64,000 bases of DNA from an uncultured Bacteroidales bacterium (GCA_902774055.1 CACYGX010000001.1:1-64000); one strand, 5' to 3'. Shown: positions 1 to 9,023, counted from the stretch's first letter. Notes: generated by a model from the letters alone, not told the origin. A program made the numbers and translations.

Positions 1-223
1 GACCTTCGGCCAGTGCGCCCTGAGGTTAATTCAAGTCAAGGCCGTCGGCCTTGTTGAGGTCTCCGACCTCGTTTCCCCAGCAATTATCCGCTGAGCCAAT
101 AATAGGTGTATTTTTGTGGTATTGAAAGCCCAAGCCACTGAAAATTCCTGATGATGATCGATGAAGTGACTTTTTATCTTGTGAATACTGTTTAATTATT
201 AACCTTAATAGAGTGCATTTTTT
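1..223. other. Left-edge stretch with no supported gene
   Basis: No reading frame here has a convincing start, ribosome-binding site or recognisable protein. A minus-strand open frame covers most of it (26-259), but its translation resembles no family I know and it overlaps the start of the small plus-strand peptide remnant at 224. The first bases could be the tail of a gene lying outside the window. Confidence 0.3.
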
Positions 224-381
224 ATGAAGAATTATCATTACTACTAACTGTCCTGGCACTGGCTTTCAGCGCTCAGGCCGACATGATGTGGCTGCATTCA
301 GGCACGCTTCGTCAGTCCAAGAACAACCAGGTGGCCACCTTCACCGACGGTAGCCGCATCGCCACTAAGGTCATGAAGTAA
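224..381 (+). pseudogene. Small secreted peptide gene, apparently frameshifted
   Basis: From base 229 to the TAA at 379-381 one frame reads as a signal peptide (LSLLLTVLALAFSAQA) followed by about 30 residues starting DMMWLHSGTLRQ and ending ATKVMK. No usable start codon exists in that frame. An ATG-AAG at 224-229 lies one base out of frame and terminates after seven codons. Restoring a single A in the AAGAATTA stretch at about 227-233 would give a continuous protein of about 53 residues beginning MKKLSLLL, a typical Bacteroidales lipoprotein/secretory start. I infer a one-base deletion or a sequencing error in a small secreted-protein gene. The mature part resembles nothing I recognise. A hairpin follows 34 bp downstream, as expected behind a real transcript. 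Confidence 0.4.
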
Positions 382-414
382 TGTAAGACAGAAAATCTTA
401 CCGACTAACTACTT

Positions 415-449
415 ATCGCCCGAGGGTCACCACAACGCCCCCGGGCGAT
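415..449 (+). terminator. Stem-loop behind the small peptide remnant
   Basis: ATCGCCCG at 415-422 pairs perfectly with CGGGCGAT at 442-449, and GGG at 424-426 can pair with CCC at 438-440. No long T tract follows. Its position 34 bp after the peptide stop suggests a terminator or an RNA-stabilising hairpin. Confidence 0.45.
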
Positions 450-514
450 AATTGTAACTGCTGCTTCGGCGCGTTATCGCGATAGAACACATAACCTTTC
501 CCCCCGAACCCAAA

Positions 515-570
515 ACTAAGGACTAAGGACTAAGGACTAGGGACTAAGGACTAGGGACTAAGGACTAAAA
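515..570. repeat. 7-bp tandem repeat array (ACTAAGG)x8
   Basis: Eight contiguous 7-bp units run from 515 to 570. Five are ACTAAGG, two are ACTAGGG and the last is ACTAAAA. The right end overlaps the TAG stop codon of the minus-strand trmN6 gene (565-567). The array is simple and non-palindromic. Unit number would be expected to vary between strains by slippage. Confidence 0.9.
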
Positions 571-1272
571 CGCAAGATAGAAGGCGCGGGTTAGGGCCAT
601 ATACTCGCTGGTGAACGAGCCGTCGCTGTGGGCGATGGTGAGCGTGTCTTCTTTGTACGATAATTCGCGACGTGAGAGTTGCCACAGGGTGCGTTTGGGC
701 ATAGCGCCCTCAACGGGAATGACACGGGTCATCTGCCTGACAGGCAAGCTGGCGAATGTTGCCGCCTCGATGATGTCGCCCTCGGCATCGGTCGGTGTGA
801 TGAGTGCTAGCGTTCCATCGTCGGTCAGTAGCCGTGAGGCGCCCTCGATGAGTTGCTGATAAGAGAGAGAGGCGGTGTGGCGCGCTGTGGTGCGAGCATC
901 GCCCGTGGGCAGGACGCCGTTGGTGAAATAGGGTGGGTTAGAGACGATGAGGTCATAACCGCCTGTCTCCATCTTGTTGAAATCCAACTCATGGGCCGCC
1001 AAACGGTCGCTCCACGCCGAATTGGCGAAATTGAGCTGGGCTTCCTCGATAGCACCGGGGTCGATGTCAATCGCATCGATGACAGCAACGGCGTTGCGTT
1101 GTGCCACCATCAGGGCAATCACGCCACAGCCAGTTCCCACATCAAGCACGCGACGAGCCCCCTCCACGGGACACCAGGCGCCCAGCAGGACCCCGTCGGT
1201 TCCCACCTTCATTGCCGTGCGGTCGTTCAACACCGCAAACTGCTTAAATCTAAATACTTTCTCTCGTCCCAT
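565..1272 (-). CDS. trmN6: tRNA1(Val) (adenine(37)-N6)-methyltransferase
   Basis: This is a class I SAM-dependent methyltransferase of the YfiC/TrmN6 family, which methylates N6 of A37 in tRNA1(Val). Motif I (VLDVGTGCG) lies at residues 42-50 and the N6-adenine catalytic motif NPPY at 112-115. The opening MGREKVFRFKQFAV is typical of the family, so I start at 1272 (235 residues) rather than at the upstream in-frame ATG, which would add 30 unconserved residues. A -7-like TACCTTTG lies on the minus strand at 1313-1320, about 40 bp upstream. The stop codon sits inside the 7-bp repeat array. The gene is transcribed divergently from the secreted protein gene at 1558. Function is assigned by family resemblance. 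Confidence 0.88.
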   Translation of the reverse strand: MGREKVFRFKQFAVLNDRTAMKVGTDGVLLGAWCPVEGARRVLDVGTGCGVIALMVAQRNAVAVIDAIDIDPGAIEEAQLNFANSAWSDRLAAHELDFNKMETGGYDLIVSNPPYFTNGVLPTGDARTTARHTASLSYQQLIEGASRLLTDDGTLALITPTDAEGDIIEAATFASLPVRQMTRVIPVEGAMPKRTLWQLSRRELSYKEDTLTIAHSDGSFTSEYMALTRAFYLAF

Positions 1273-1557
1273 AAACGCTAAAATGTCAAAATCCAGTATG
1301 ACATTGAGTCTACAAAGGTAATCAATTATCTGGAATAATGTTTTGTGGCACGGTTTTTGCACAAGTTGGGTGCGTTATAAGGTTAAAAATGAAGGTGTTT
1401 AGCATTTTTTCACTATAAAAAGTGTCATTCATACCTTTTTGCGTTATAACTTGCACCACTATTTTAAAAGATTTTATATTCATCTTAAACTTTTTTAATG
1501 GTTTCTTGTCTAAAAAGCAAAGACAATTATTAATGAATTTTTAAAACGTAATAGATT

Positions 1558-2820
1558 ATGAAGTACCGTTTATTCACACTGTTAGGCTTGCTGGCGCTAG
1601 GTGCCGGTTCGCTGATTCAAGCCCAGGACTACGATGACATCTATTATGATGCCAGTAAGTCTACCGGCACAGTAAAGACCAAGGTCGAGAAACCGGCCAA
1701 GACGATTGCCGTTTACGGCGAAGTTCCCGAGAACTACAAGGTGGCTGCAAGTAGCAACTACCGGGTTGAGCGTGACGAGGATGAGTATAACCGTCGTGGC
1801 GCCTATGATCCCGCGAATATGGAGTATGAGGTGGATATCAATGGCGACACCATCTATGAGGAAGCCTTTGCCAACACCCGTCGCATCGAGCGCTTCTACA
1901 ACCCTGATATCGTGATCCTGAGCGATGACGAGGACCTTGTGGAGCTCTATTATGACGAGTCCCCCACGATCAACTTGATTATTGGCAGTGATTGGTCATA
2001 TTCTCCTTACTATTATTCATGGGGCATCGGCTCCTACTACCATCCTTACTGGTATGACTGGTATGAGCCCTGGTATGCTGGCGGATGGTATTACAGCTGG
2101 TATTATCGTCCTTACTACTATGGCTATCACTGGTATGGTCCCAGACTGTGGAATTGGGGACATTATCCCTACTATTCCTATCATGGACCTCACGGATGGG
2201 ATTGCTATTGGGGATGGCATGGCGCAGGCTGGTATGGCTCAAACTACCACGGTGGCTACAGGAACTATGGCTGGCGTGATCGCAGCGGCCGTGTGACATC
2301 TGGCCTGAACCGCAACGGACATGGCCGTACCGGTCATCGCGGAGGCCTCAACTCAGGCGGCAATGGCGGTAACCATGGTCCTCGTGTGGGACGAGGTGGC
2401 ACACACCGTCCTGGAGTGTCAACAGACAATGGCGGCAACGTAGGACCTCGTGGCGGCGCTGGAACCCGTGGTGGCGGCAACATTGGCACCCGTGTCAATC
2501 GCGGCTCGACAGGCAGGACAACGTCGGGTGTAACTACCCATCAGACAACAGACGTTAGGCGCTCATCTGGTTCGACCTCTGGCGGCAGCCGTATCTACGG
2601 TGGTGGCAGCAGTTCGCGCAGCAGCGGCTCCTACAGTGGCGGTTCGCGCAGCAGCAGCGGCAGCAGCTCACGCAGCAGTGGCTCCTATAGTGGCGGCTCA
2701 CGCAGCAGCGGTTCCTACAGTGGCGGCTCACGCGGCGGTGGCTCCTATAGCGGTGGTTCGCACGGTGGCGGCGGTGGCAGCCGTGGCTCATCGGGCGGTG
2801 GTGGCGGACGTCGTCGCTAA
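1558..2820 (+). CDS. Secreted Tyr/Trp/Gly-rich low-complexity protein
   Basis: This 420-residue protein starts with a clear signal peptide (cleavage near LIQAQ, residue about 23). Residues about 25-140 form an acidic region with repeated YDD/DED patches. Residues about 142-235 are extraordinarily rich in Tyr, Trp, Gly and His (runs such as YYSWYYRPYYYGYHWYG). The remainder is Arg/Gly-rich and then consists of repeats of the type SGSYSGGSR up to the stop. No enzymatic domain is visible. The composition recalls adhesive, amyloid-forming or surface-matrix proteins, but that is only an analogy. The coding DNA of the tail is itself repetitive and slippage-prone. The next gene, a FadL-like barrel, starts 79 bp downstream on the same strand, so the two may be co-transcribed. 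It could equally be a structural cell-envelope protein of unknown role. Confidence 0.8.
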   Translation: MKYRLFTLLGLLALGAGSLIQAQDYDDIYYDASKSTGTVKTKVEKPAKTIAVYGEVPENYKVAASSNYRVERDEDEYNRRGAYDPANMEYEVDINGDTIYEEAFANTRRIERFYNPDIVILSDDEDLVELYYDESPTINLIIGSDWSYSPYYYSWGIGSYYHPYWYDWYEPWYAGGWYYSWYYRPYYYGYHWYGPRLWNWGHYPYYSYHGPHGWDCYWGWHGAGWYGSNYHGGYRNYGWRDRSGRVTSGLNRNGHGRTGHRGGLNSGGNGGNHGPRVGRGGTHRPGVSTDNGGNVGPRGGAGTRGGGNIGTRVNRGSTGRTTSGVTTHQTTDVRRSSGSTSGGSRIYGGGSSSRSSGSYSGGSRSSSGSSSRSSGSYSGGSRSSGSYSGGSRGGGSYSGGSHGGGGGSRGSSGGGGGRRR

Positions 2821-2899
2821 CCCGGCACACACAGTCACACAAGATTGAGAGTATTTAGTAAGTCAAACGTAACTAAATCCATATAATACTTTGAAGAAA

Positions 2900-4585
2900 A
2901 TGAAGAAGAAAGTTTTTGCCCTCCTGTTGTGCGGACTTCCTCTTATGATAAACGCTCAGGACGCTTTTGATGTCCTGCAGATGTCTCAAACCGAACTCCG
3001 GGGCACCTCGCGCTTCCAGTCGATGGCGGGGGCCTTCGGAGCCCTCGGAGGCGATCTCTCGACGCTCACCCAGAATCCCGCTGGCATCGGTGTCTATCGC
3101 AACTCCGACCTGGGTATTACCTTCGGTCTGGACCTCAACAGTTACCAGTCAAACGGTAATAAGGTCAATGAGACCAAGTTCAATGTCAACAATGTGGGAT
3201 ATGTTGGTGCCATCCGTCTGGATAGCGAGTCTGTTCCTAACCTCAACTTTGGTTTTACCTACAACCGCCTGTATTCCTACAACCGCCATTACAAGGGAGG
3301 TGTGAGCAATATTGCCAACTCGATGAGTAACTTCATTGCCGACGAGTTTGTCAATATGCAGGGATACAACGCTGATGACTTGTACTGGACCGACGATTAC
3401 TATCCTTATGATTATGCCCCCTGGTCAGCGGTCACTACATTTGACATGCCCACCAAGACCAGCGGCTATGTGGGTATCATTAATCCGTGGGAAGATGGCT
3501 GGATGCATGGCCTGTTTGATGAAGGTACTACTGGCTCAGCTTTCTATGATGTGGAAGAGCGCGGCCATGCCGATGAATACAACATCGCCTTTGGCGGCAA
3601 TTTTGCCAACAAACTGTACTTCGGTCTCGACTTCGGTATCCTGGACCTGGATTACACCAGTTATCAATACTATGATGAGAAACTGAACAACCCCTATATC
3701 ATGGCTGATGACGAGGACCTGTTCGATAGCCCGATTACCAACGAGGGTACTAAAGCCAATTGGGGTATGTACAACTACCTGCACACCAAGGGTACAGGTG
3801 TGAACTTCAAGTTAGGTCTCATCTGGCGTCCCACACAGGCCCTGCGCGTTGGCGCTGCCTTCCACACGCCCACCTATTACGACATGCGTGACACTTACTA
3901 TCAGGATGCCTATCTCGAGGGCTACAAGGATGGAAGCATGCTCTATGACGCATACAAGGAGAGCAACGAAGGCTATAACTACAATTATTCCTACACCATC
4001 AGCACCCCGTGGCGCTTCATCGGTAGCGTGGCTGGCGTGATCGGCACCAAGGGCCTGTTGAGTATGGACTATGAGTATGTGGCCAACCAGACGATGCGTT
4101 TTGGTGATGACCGCGGAAACAACGATCCCGAAGTGACCGACAATGTGAAGAACTATCTTCAGCCTTCACACATCATCCGCATTGGTGGCGAATATCGTGT
4201 TACTCCCAACTTTAGCCTGCGTGCGGGTTACAGTTACAAGACCTCTCAGGTCAAGAAGGGCGTGGACGACTACTCCTTTAGCGGTGTTGACCCCTTGTTC
4301 ATTGATGGCGCTGAGAAGAATTACGAGATTCCCACTGTGACCACCAATCCTGCTTACCAGTATGATAACACCGTTCAGAACATCACCTGTGGCTTGGGTT
4401 ATCGTCACAAGGCATTCTATGCAGACTTGGCCTACGTGCACAAGATGCGCAACAGTGTTTACAACGCCTTCTCGAATGTGCTGGTTACCGACGCCCATGG
4501 CATCGTTTATGAGGCACCTAACGTTGGCGCTGACGTGAAGGACAGGAACAACAGCATCTCGCTCACCTTGGGCGTGAGGTTCTAA
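2900..4585 (+). CDS. OmpP1/FadL-like outer-membrane transport protein
   Basis: This is a 561-residue outer-membrane beta-barrel with a signal peptide (LLLCGLPLMINAQ). The region just after it (TELRGTSRFQSMAGAFGALGG, then LTQNPAGIGVY) is the hallmark of the OmpP1/FadL/TodX family, whose members import hydrophobic compounds. Many long alternating, aromatic strands follow, and the protein ends in F (LTLGVRF), the usual outer-membrane C-terminal signature. I use the ATG at 2900; an in-frame TTG at 2891 would add three residues. In Bacteroidales such proteins are often labelled hemin receptor, but nothing here shows haem binding and the substrate is unknown. It ends 54 bp before a large palindrome. 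Confidence 0.82.
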   Translation: MKKKVFALLLCGLPLMINAQDAFDVLQMSQTELRGTSRFQSMAGAFGALGGDLSTLTQNPAGIGVYRNSDLGITFGLDLNSYQSNGNKVNETKFNVNNVGYVGAIRLDSESVPNLNFGFTYNRLYSYNRHYKGGVSNIANSMSNFIADEFVNMQGYNADDLYWTDDYYPYDYAPWSAVTTFDMPTKTSGYVGIINPWEDGWMHGLFDEGTTGSAFYDVEERGHADEYNIAFGGNFANKLYFGLDFGILDLDYTSYQYYDEKLNNPYIMADDEDLFDSPITNEGTKANWGMYNYLHTKGTGVNFKLGLIWRPTQALRVGAAFHTPTYYDMRDTYYQDAYLEGYKDGSMLYDAYKESNEGYNYNYSYTISTPWRFIGSVAGVIGTKGLLSMDYEYVANQTMRFGDDRGNNDPEVTDNVKNYLQPSHIIRIGGEYRVTPNFSLRAGYSYKTSQVKKGVDDYSFSGVDPLFIDGAEKNYEIPTVTTNPAYQYDNTVQNITCGLGYRHKAFYADLAYVHKMRNSVYNAFSNVLVTDAHGIVYEAPNVGADVKDRNNSISLTLGVRF

Positions 4586-4639
4586 ACGAAATGAAACTTT
4601 AAATCCCAGAAATTACGTTTATAAAATTCATTTTGATGG

Positions 4640-4670
4640 CTGGCGATGCGCGGTGACCGCGTGTCGCCAG
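4640..4670. repeat. 31-bp REP-like palindrome
   Basis: CTGGCGA at 4640-4646 pairs with TCGCCAG at 4664-4670, and the inner CGCGGT (4649-4654) pairs with ACCGCG (4656-4661), leaving only TG bulges on each side. It lies between the convergent FadL-like and MerR genes, and could act as a bidirectional terminator or belong to a repetitive extragenic palindrome family. There is no T tract. Confidence 0.8.
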
Positions 4671-4771
4671 TCCGTATTTTAGTAGGGCCTGAAGATTTGG
4701 TGCCCACATAATAATTCTTGCTGATTAACAATAATCTAGTTGCATTGTCAGCACTGCTGGTTTGAATGGAT

Positions 4772-4801
4772 TGTAGGGCCTCGCCTTGGCGTGGCCCTAC
4801 A
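4772..4801. repeat. 30-bp REP-like palindrome
   Basis: TGTAGGGCC at 4772-4780 pairs with GGCCCTACA at 4793-4801, and the inner CGCC (4782-4785) pairs with GGCG (4788-4791), with a single T:T mismatch between the two stems. A related half-site (TAGTAGGGCC) occurs at 4680-4689. It lies 39 bp before the end of the minus-strand MerR gene. Confidence 0.8.
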
Positions 4802-4839
4802 TTAAGCAGAAATAACAAAAAATGAGGGGTTGACGGTGT

Positions 4840-5196
4840 TTACCGGGCAGGTGACACGTCGGGGAAAATGTCGTCGAGGGTCTTCTGGAAGCCCACGAGT
4901 TGCTCCCTGATGCTCTTGAGTTGCTCGATGGCGTCAAATCGCTTGTCCACACCGTCGCGGTTGTGGCGTATCTGGGCCTGGGCAGCATCGAGTTTCAGGC
5001 CTTTCTCTTTCACCAGGTAATACACCTTGCTGATGATTTCAATATCATTGGGGGTGTAGTAGCGTATGTTCTTCTTGTTGCGCTTGGGCTTGATAATCGT
5101 GAATTGACTCTCCCAGTAACGAAGGGTGGACTCGGGGATTCCTAAAATCTCCGAAACATCACCGATTTTATAGAATTTTTTATCGAGTTCACGCAT
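4840..5196 (-). CDS. MerR-family transcriptional regulator
   Basis: This 118-residue protein carries an N-terminal MerR-type winged helix-turn-helix (FYKIGDVSEILGIPESTLRYWE, about residues 7-28, with the wing around NIRYYTPNDIEII) and then a helical dimerisation segment rich in Lys, Glu and Gln. No C-terminal effector domain or metal-binding cysteines are present, so this is the short MerR form common in Bacteroidota. I start at MRELDKKFY (ATG complement at 5194-5196); the longer open frame adds 19 unconserved residues. It is divergent from alaS, and the two promoters overlap in the 124-bp gap. Its targets cannot be read from the sequence. Confidence 0.82.
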   Translation of the reverse strand: MRELDKKFYKIGDVSEILGIPESTLRYWESQFTIIKPKRNKKNIRYYTPNDIEIISKVYYLVKEKGLKLDAAQAQIRHNRDGVDKRFDAIEQLKSIREQLVGFQKTLDDIFPDVSPAR

Positions 5197-5200
5197 GGTC

Positions 5201-5258
5201 TTGCACAAATTAATGGAAATAATTAACTTTGCAGGTTGATTGTAACACCGCAAAGGTA
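5201..5258. promoter_or_regulatory. Divergent promoters for MerR gene and alaS
   Basis: On the plus strand TTGC (5201-5204), a 19-bp spacer and TAACTTTG (5224-5231) fit the Bacteroidota promoter and point at alaS. On the minus strand TACCTTTG (complement of 5251-5258) lies upstream of the MerR gene. The elements interleave, so binding of the MerR protein here could affect both genes. Confidence 0.5.
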
Positions 5259-5320
5259 AACAAATAGTTTAGACTTTGCAACAAAAATTGAACATTAATA
5301 GTAAATTAAGACAAAATATT

Positions 5321-7939
5321 ATGCTGACTGCTAAAGAAATTCGCGAGACGTTCAAGCGTTACTTTGAGGAGCATGGACACCACATTGTCCCCTCGGCTCC
5401 CATGGTTATTAAGGACGATCCAACCCTCATGTTTACCAATGCCGGTATGAATCAGTTCAAGGACATTATCCTGGGCAACAAGGAAGCGCAATGGCGACGT
5501 GTTGCCGATTCCCAGAAGTGCCTCCGCGTGAGCGGCAAGCACAACGACCTGGAGGAGGTGGGCCACGATACCTACCACCACACCATGTTCGAGATGCTGG
5601 GCAACTGGTCGTTTGGTGACTATTTCAAGCACGAGGCTATCGATTGGGCATGGGACCTGCTGGTCAATGTCTATAAATTGGACCCCAAGAACCTGTATGC
5701 TACCGTCTTTGAGGGCGATGAGAGCATTGGCGTGAGCCGTGATGACGAGGCCGCCAAGTTTTGGGAAGCCCATCTGCCCGTTGACCATATCCTGAACGGC
5801 AACGCTCACGACAACTTCTGGGAAATGGGCGATACGGGTCCCTGTGGCCCTTGCAGCGAGATTCACATCGACCTGCGCAGCGAGGAGGAAAAAGCCGCTG
5901 TGCCCGGTGTGTCGCTCGTCAACAAGGATCACCCCCTGGTGATTGAGATTTGGAACCTCGTGTTCATGCAGTATAACCGCAAGGTGGACGGCTCGCTCGA
6001 GCCCCTGCCCAACAAGGTCATCGACACGGGAATGGGTCTGGAGCGCTTGTGCATGGCACTGCAGGGCAAGAAGTCCAATTATGATACCGACGTCTTCCAG
6101 CCCCTCATCGTCAAGTTGGGTGAGATGTGCGGCAAGAAATACGGTGACAACAAGGACGTGGACGTCGCTATGCGCGTTATCGCCGACCACGTGCGCACCA
6201 TCGCCTTCTCGGTGGCCGACGGCCAGTTGCCCAGCAATGCCAAGGCAGGTTACGTCATTCGCCGCATCTTGCGCCGTGCCGTGCGCTATGGATACACCTT
6301 CTTGGGCTTCCGCGAGGCCTTCATGTACCGCCTTATCGATACCCTCATCGAGAGCATGGGCGAGGCTTATCCCGAAATCAAGGCTCAGGCCGACCTGATC
6401 AAGCATGTCACCAAGGAGGAGGAAGATGCCTTCCTGCGCACCCTGGAGACCGGTATGAAGCTCATCGAGAAGGTTATCGCCGACACCAAGGCCGCTGGCA
6501 AGACCGTTGTCGATGGCAAGGAGGCGTTCACCCTCTATGATACCTTTGGTTTCCCCCTTGACTTGACCGAACTCATCCTGCGTGAGAACGGCATGACCGT
6601 TAACGAGGAGGAATTCAATGTCGAGATGCAGAAACAGAAACAGCGTGCCCGCAATGCCGCTGCCGTCGAGGCTACCGACTGGGTAGAACTCAAGGACGGC
6701 GTAACCGAGTTTGTGGGCTATGACCTCACAGAGTGTGATGTCAACATCCTGCGTTACCGCAAGGTGACCCAGAAGAATAAGTCCTTCTACCAAATCGTCC
6801 TTGACCGCACTCCGTTCTACGCCGAGATGGGTGGTCAGGTAGGCGATCGCGGCGTTCTCAAGCTGGGTGATGAGATCATCGAGGTGACCGACACCAAGCG
6901 CGAGAATAATCTGCCCGTCCACATCACCGCTAAGTTGCCCAGTGACGTGAATGCCACGCTCCATGCCGTTATCGACTTGGATGCCCGTCATGCCACCGAG
7001 TGTAACCACACGGCGACCCACCTGCTGCATGCCGCCCTGCGCCATGTGCTGGGCACCCATGTTGAGCAGAAGGGTTCCTATGTTGACCCCGTCTCGCTGC
7101 GTTTCGACTTCTCGCACTTCCGCAAGGTGACGCCCGAGGAAATCCGTCAAGTGGAGCATCTTGCTAACCAGATGATACGCATGGCCATTCCGCGCGAGGA
7201 ACACCGCGAGGTACCCATCGACGAGGCCAAGCAGATGGGCGCCATGGCGCTCTTTGGCGAGAAATATGGTGACCACGTCCGCGTCATCAAGTATGGCGAG
7301 TCGGTAGAGTTGTGCGGTGGTACCCATGTGGTCAACACGGGCAACATCGGTATGGTTCGCATCGTCAGCGAGAGCAGCATTGCTGCTGGCATCCGCCGCA
7401 TCGAGGCTGTCACTGGCGCTAACGTCGAGGAGATGTTGGACACCATCCAGGATACCTTGGGACATATCAAGGAGATGCTCAATAACGCCCCCGATGCCAT
7501 TGCCGCATTGCAGCGTTCGCTCAACGAGAATGCCGACCTCAAGAAGCAGGTCGATGACTTCATGAAGCAGCGCATCGCCATTTTGACCAAGCAACTTATC
7601 TCGGAGGGCAAGGAGATGAACGCCATCAACGTCATCATGCTCACGGGTAAACGCCTGCCCGATGTGGTCAAGGGTGTGGCGCTGTCCATCAAGGCCGAGT
7701 GCCCCACGGCGACCGCTTTCCTGGCTGCCACCGAGTACGAGGGCAAGCCCATGTTGACCGTGATGCTCAGCGAGGACATCGTCAAGACTGGCAAGAAGGC
7801 AGGCGACATTGTTCGTGGTGCTGCCAAGTGCATCCAGGGTGGTGGCGGTGGCCAGCCCCATTTTGCTCAGGCTGGTGGTCGCAATCCGCAGGGTTTGGAA
7901 GACGCTATGGTTGCCATGCAAGATGCATTGATTCATTAA
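5321..7939 (+). CDS. alaS: Alanine--tRNA ligase
   Basis: This class II aminoacyl-tRNA synthetase charges tRNA-Ala and edits mischarged Ser and Gly. It has 872 residues, the normal full length. The aminoacylation core starts at [20 protein letters not shown] and includes [10 protein letters not shown]. The editing-site zinc ligands HTATH (about residues 563-567) and CGGTH (about 665-669) are both present. The C-terminal DHHA1/oligomerisation region ends near [14 protein letters not shown] use the ATG at 5321, because the 15 upstream residues in the longer open frame are low-complexity Asn/Lys and precede the conserved start. A perfect stem-loop terminator follows the stop by 14 bp. A full-length open frame on the opposite strand is a codon-usage shadow. 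Confidence 0.97.
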   Translation: MLTAKEIRETFKRYFEEHGHHIVPSAPMVIKDDPTLMFTNAGMNQFKDIILGNKEAQWRRVADSQKCLRVSGKHNDLEEVGHDTYHHTMFEMLGNWSFGDYFKHEAIDWAWDLLVNVYKLDPKNLYATVFEGDESIGVSRDDEAAKFWEAHLPVDHILNGNAHDNFWEMGDTGPCGPCSEIHIDLRSEEEKAAVPGVSLVNKDHPLVIEIWNLVFMQYNRKVDGSLEPLPNKVIDTGMGLERLCMALQGKKSNYDTDVFQPLIVKLGEMCGKKYGDNKDVDVAMRVIADHVRTIAFSVADGQLPSNAKAGYVIRRILRRAVRYGYTFLGFREAFMYRLIDTLIESMGEAYPEIKAQADLIKHVTKEEEDAFLRTLETGMKLIEKVIADTKAAGKTVVDGKEAFTLYDTFGFPLDLTELILRENGMTVNEEEFNVEMQKQKQRARNAAAVEATDWVELKDGVTEFVGYDLTECDVNILRYRKVTQKNKSFYQIVLDRTPFYAEMGGQVGDRGVLKLGDEIIEVTDTKRENNLPVHITAKLPSDVNATLHAVIDLDARHATECNHTATHLLHAALRHVLGTHVEQKGSYVDPVSLRFDFSHFRKVTPEEIRQVEHLANQMIRMAIPREEHREVPIDEAKQMGAMALFGEKYGDHVRVIKYGESVELCGGTHVVNTGNIGMVRIVSESSIAAGIRRIEAVTGANVEEMLDTIQDTLGHIKEMLNNAPDAIAALQRSLNENADLKKQVDDFMKQRIAILTKQLISEGKEMNAINVIMLTGKRLPDVVKGVALSIKAECPTATAFLAATEYEGKPMLTVMLSEDIVKTGKKAGDIVRGAAKCIQGGGGGQPHFAQAGGRNPQGLEDAMVAMQDALIH

Positions 7940-7953
7940 TCTCATTATATATG

Positions 7954-7998
7954 CTACCGCACCTCCTCGTGGGGTGCGGTAGTGTCGTTTTATATTTT
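7954..7998 (+). terminator. Intrinsic terminator of alaS
   Basis: CTACCGCACC (7954-7963) pairs perfectly with GGTGCGGTAG (7973-7982) around a 9-base loop, and a T-rich stretch (GTTTTATATTTTT) follows. The ATG of the next gene lies at 8003, immediately after, so transcription reaching it would need read-through or a promoter inside this region. Confidence 0.85.
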
Positions 7999-8002
7999 TA
8001 AG

Positions 8003-8977
8003 ATGGATTATATTCTGCTCATTGTTGGTCTAGGCGTTTTGCTGCTGGCCGCCAACTATCTCGTGGACTCCTCGGTGGCGATTGCCCAGCGTGCCAAGAT
8101 TTCCAATTTCATCATTGGCCTCACCATTGTGGGCATTGGCACCAGTTCGCCTGAATTGTTTGTCTCGGTATCGTCGGCTCTCAACGGGAGTGGCGATATC
8201 GCCATGGGTAATGTCCTTGGCTCCAATATTGCCAACATCCTGCTCATCCTGGGTGTCACAGCAATGATTTTCCCCTTCGACATCGAGCGCCTGCAGCGTC
8301 ATCGCGACATTCCGTTTGTCATCATGGCGACGCTCTTTGTCACCATCATTGCCAACGACTCGATAGTTCCCGGAATTACCAAGAATTCGCTCAACCGCCT
8401 GGACGGTATTGTCCTGCTGGTCTGCTTCCTCACCTATATGGGCTGGGTGATTGTCCAGAAAGGCAAAGACCCCAAGAAGGCGCTGGAAGAAGCCGACGAG
8501 GAGGCTACCTCGTCGTTGACAGGTAAGCATCCGTTGCTCTTGTGGGGCATCGCCGTGGTGTCACTGGCCGCCCTCATCTTTGGCGGTAACCTGTTTTTGG
8601 ATAGTGCCAAGAATCTGGCACGGGCATGGGGCATGACCGAGGCCGCTATCGCGATTACCATTGTGGCTGTGGGTACCTCGCTGCCCGAGTTGGTCACTGC
8701 TGTCGTCGCTGCCAGCAAGAAGAATCCCCAACTGGCATTGGGTAACGTCATTGGCAGCAACCTGTTTAACTTGATGTTCATCTTGGGCACGGCTTCGACG
8801 ATTAAGCCATTGACATTTGTTGACATCAACATCTGGGACTATGCAGTCATGTTCTTGGCGGCCATCATGCTGTTTGTTGTGGTCCTCACGTTCAAGAAGG
8901 ACAAGTTTGACCGCATCGAGGGTATCATCTTCTTTGCGGCCTATGTAGCCTATACGGTCTATCTGCTCCTGCGTTAA
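8003..8977 (+). CDS. Calcium/sodium antiporter, YrbG-like CaCA family
   Basis: This 324-residue inner-membrane protein has about ten hydrophobic segments and the two inverted alpha-repeats of the Ca2+/cation antiporter superfamily. Repeat 1 contains VGIGTSSPEL (residues 43-52) and GNVLGSNIANILL. Repeat 2 contains VAVGTSLPEL (about 220-230) and GNVIGSNLFNLMF. The central acidic loop (KKALEEADEEATSS) separates the halves. It likely exchanges Ca2+ for Na+ or H+; ion specificity is not visible. I use the ATG at 8003 because the seven upstream residues of the open frame overlap the alaS terminator. It appears to be a single-gene unit, with the T9SS plug gene following after 46 bp. Confidence 0.9.
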   Translation: MDYILLIVGLGVLLLAANYLVDSSVAIAQRAKISNFIIGLTIVGIGTSSPELFVSVSSALNGSGDIAMGNVLGSNIANILLILGVTAMIFPFDIERLQRHRDIPFVIMATLFVTIIANDSIVPGITKNSLNRLDGIVLLVCFLTYMGWVIVQKGKDPKKALEEADEEATSSLTGKHPLLLWGIAVVSLAALIFGGNLFLDSAKNLARAWGMTEAAIAITIVAVGTSLPELVTAVVAASKKNPQLALGNVIGSNLFNLMFILGTASTIKPLTFVDINIWDYAVMFLAAIMLFVVVLTFKKDKFDRIEGIIFFAAYVAYTVYLLLR

Positions 8978-9023
8978 ACCTAAGCGGCCCTGAATAGTCC
9001 AATGTTCAAAATCAGTTAATTGT

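Noticed and set aside
26-259. 77-codon minus-strand frame at the left edge
   Set aside because: No recognisable motif, no ribosome-binding site, and it overlaps the signal-peptide remnant on the other strand.
2555-2848. His/Arg/Cys-rich frames inside the Ser/Gly repeat tail
   Set aside because: They are other reading frames of the repetitive DNA coding for the tail of the 1558-2820 protein.
4582-4818. 78-codon minus-strand frame in the gap after the FadL-like gene
   Set aside because: It is made largely from the two palindromes and their surroundings and overlaps the ends of both convergent genes' spacer; no motif.
5306-7945. 879-codon open frame on the strand opposite alaS
   Set aside because: It mirrors alaS codon by codon and its translation is a low-information mix typical of the antisense of a GC-rich-codon gene. 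It has no start signal, and alaS has all family motifs.
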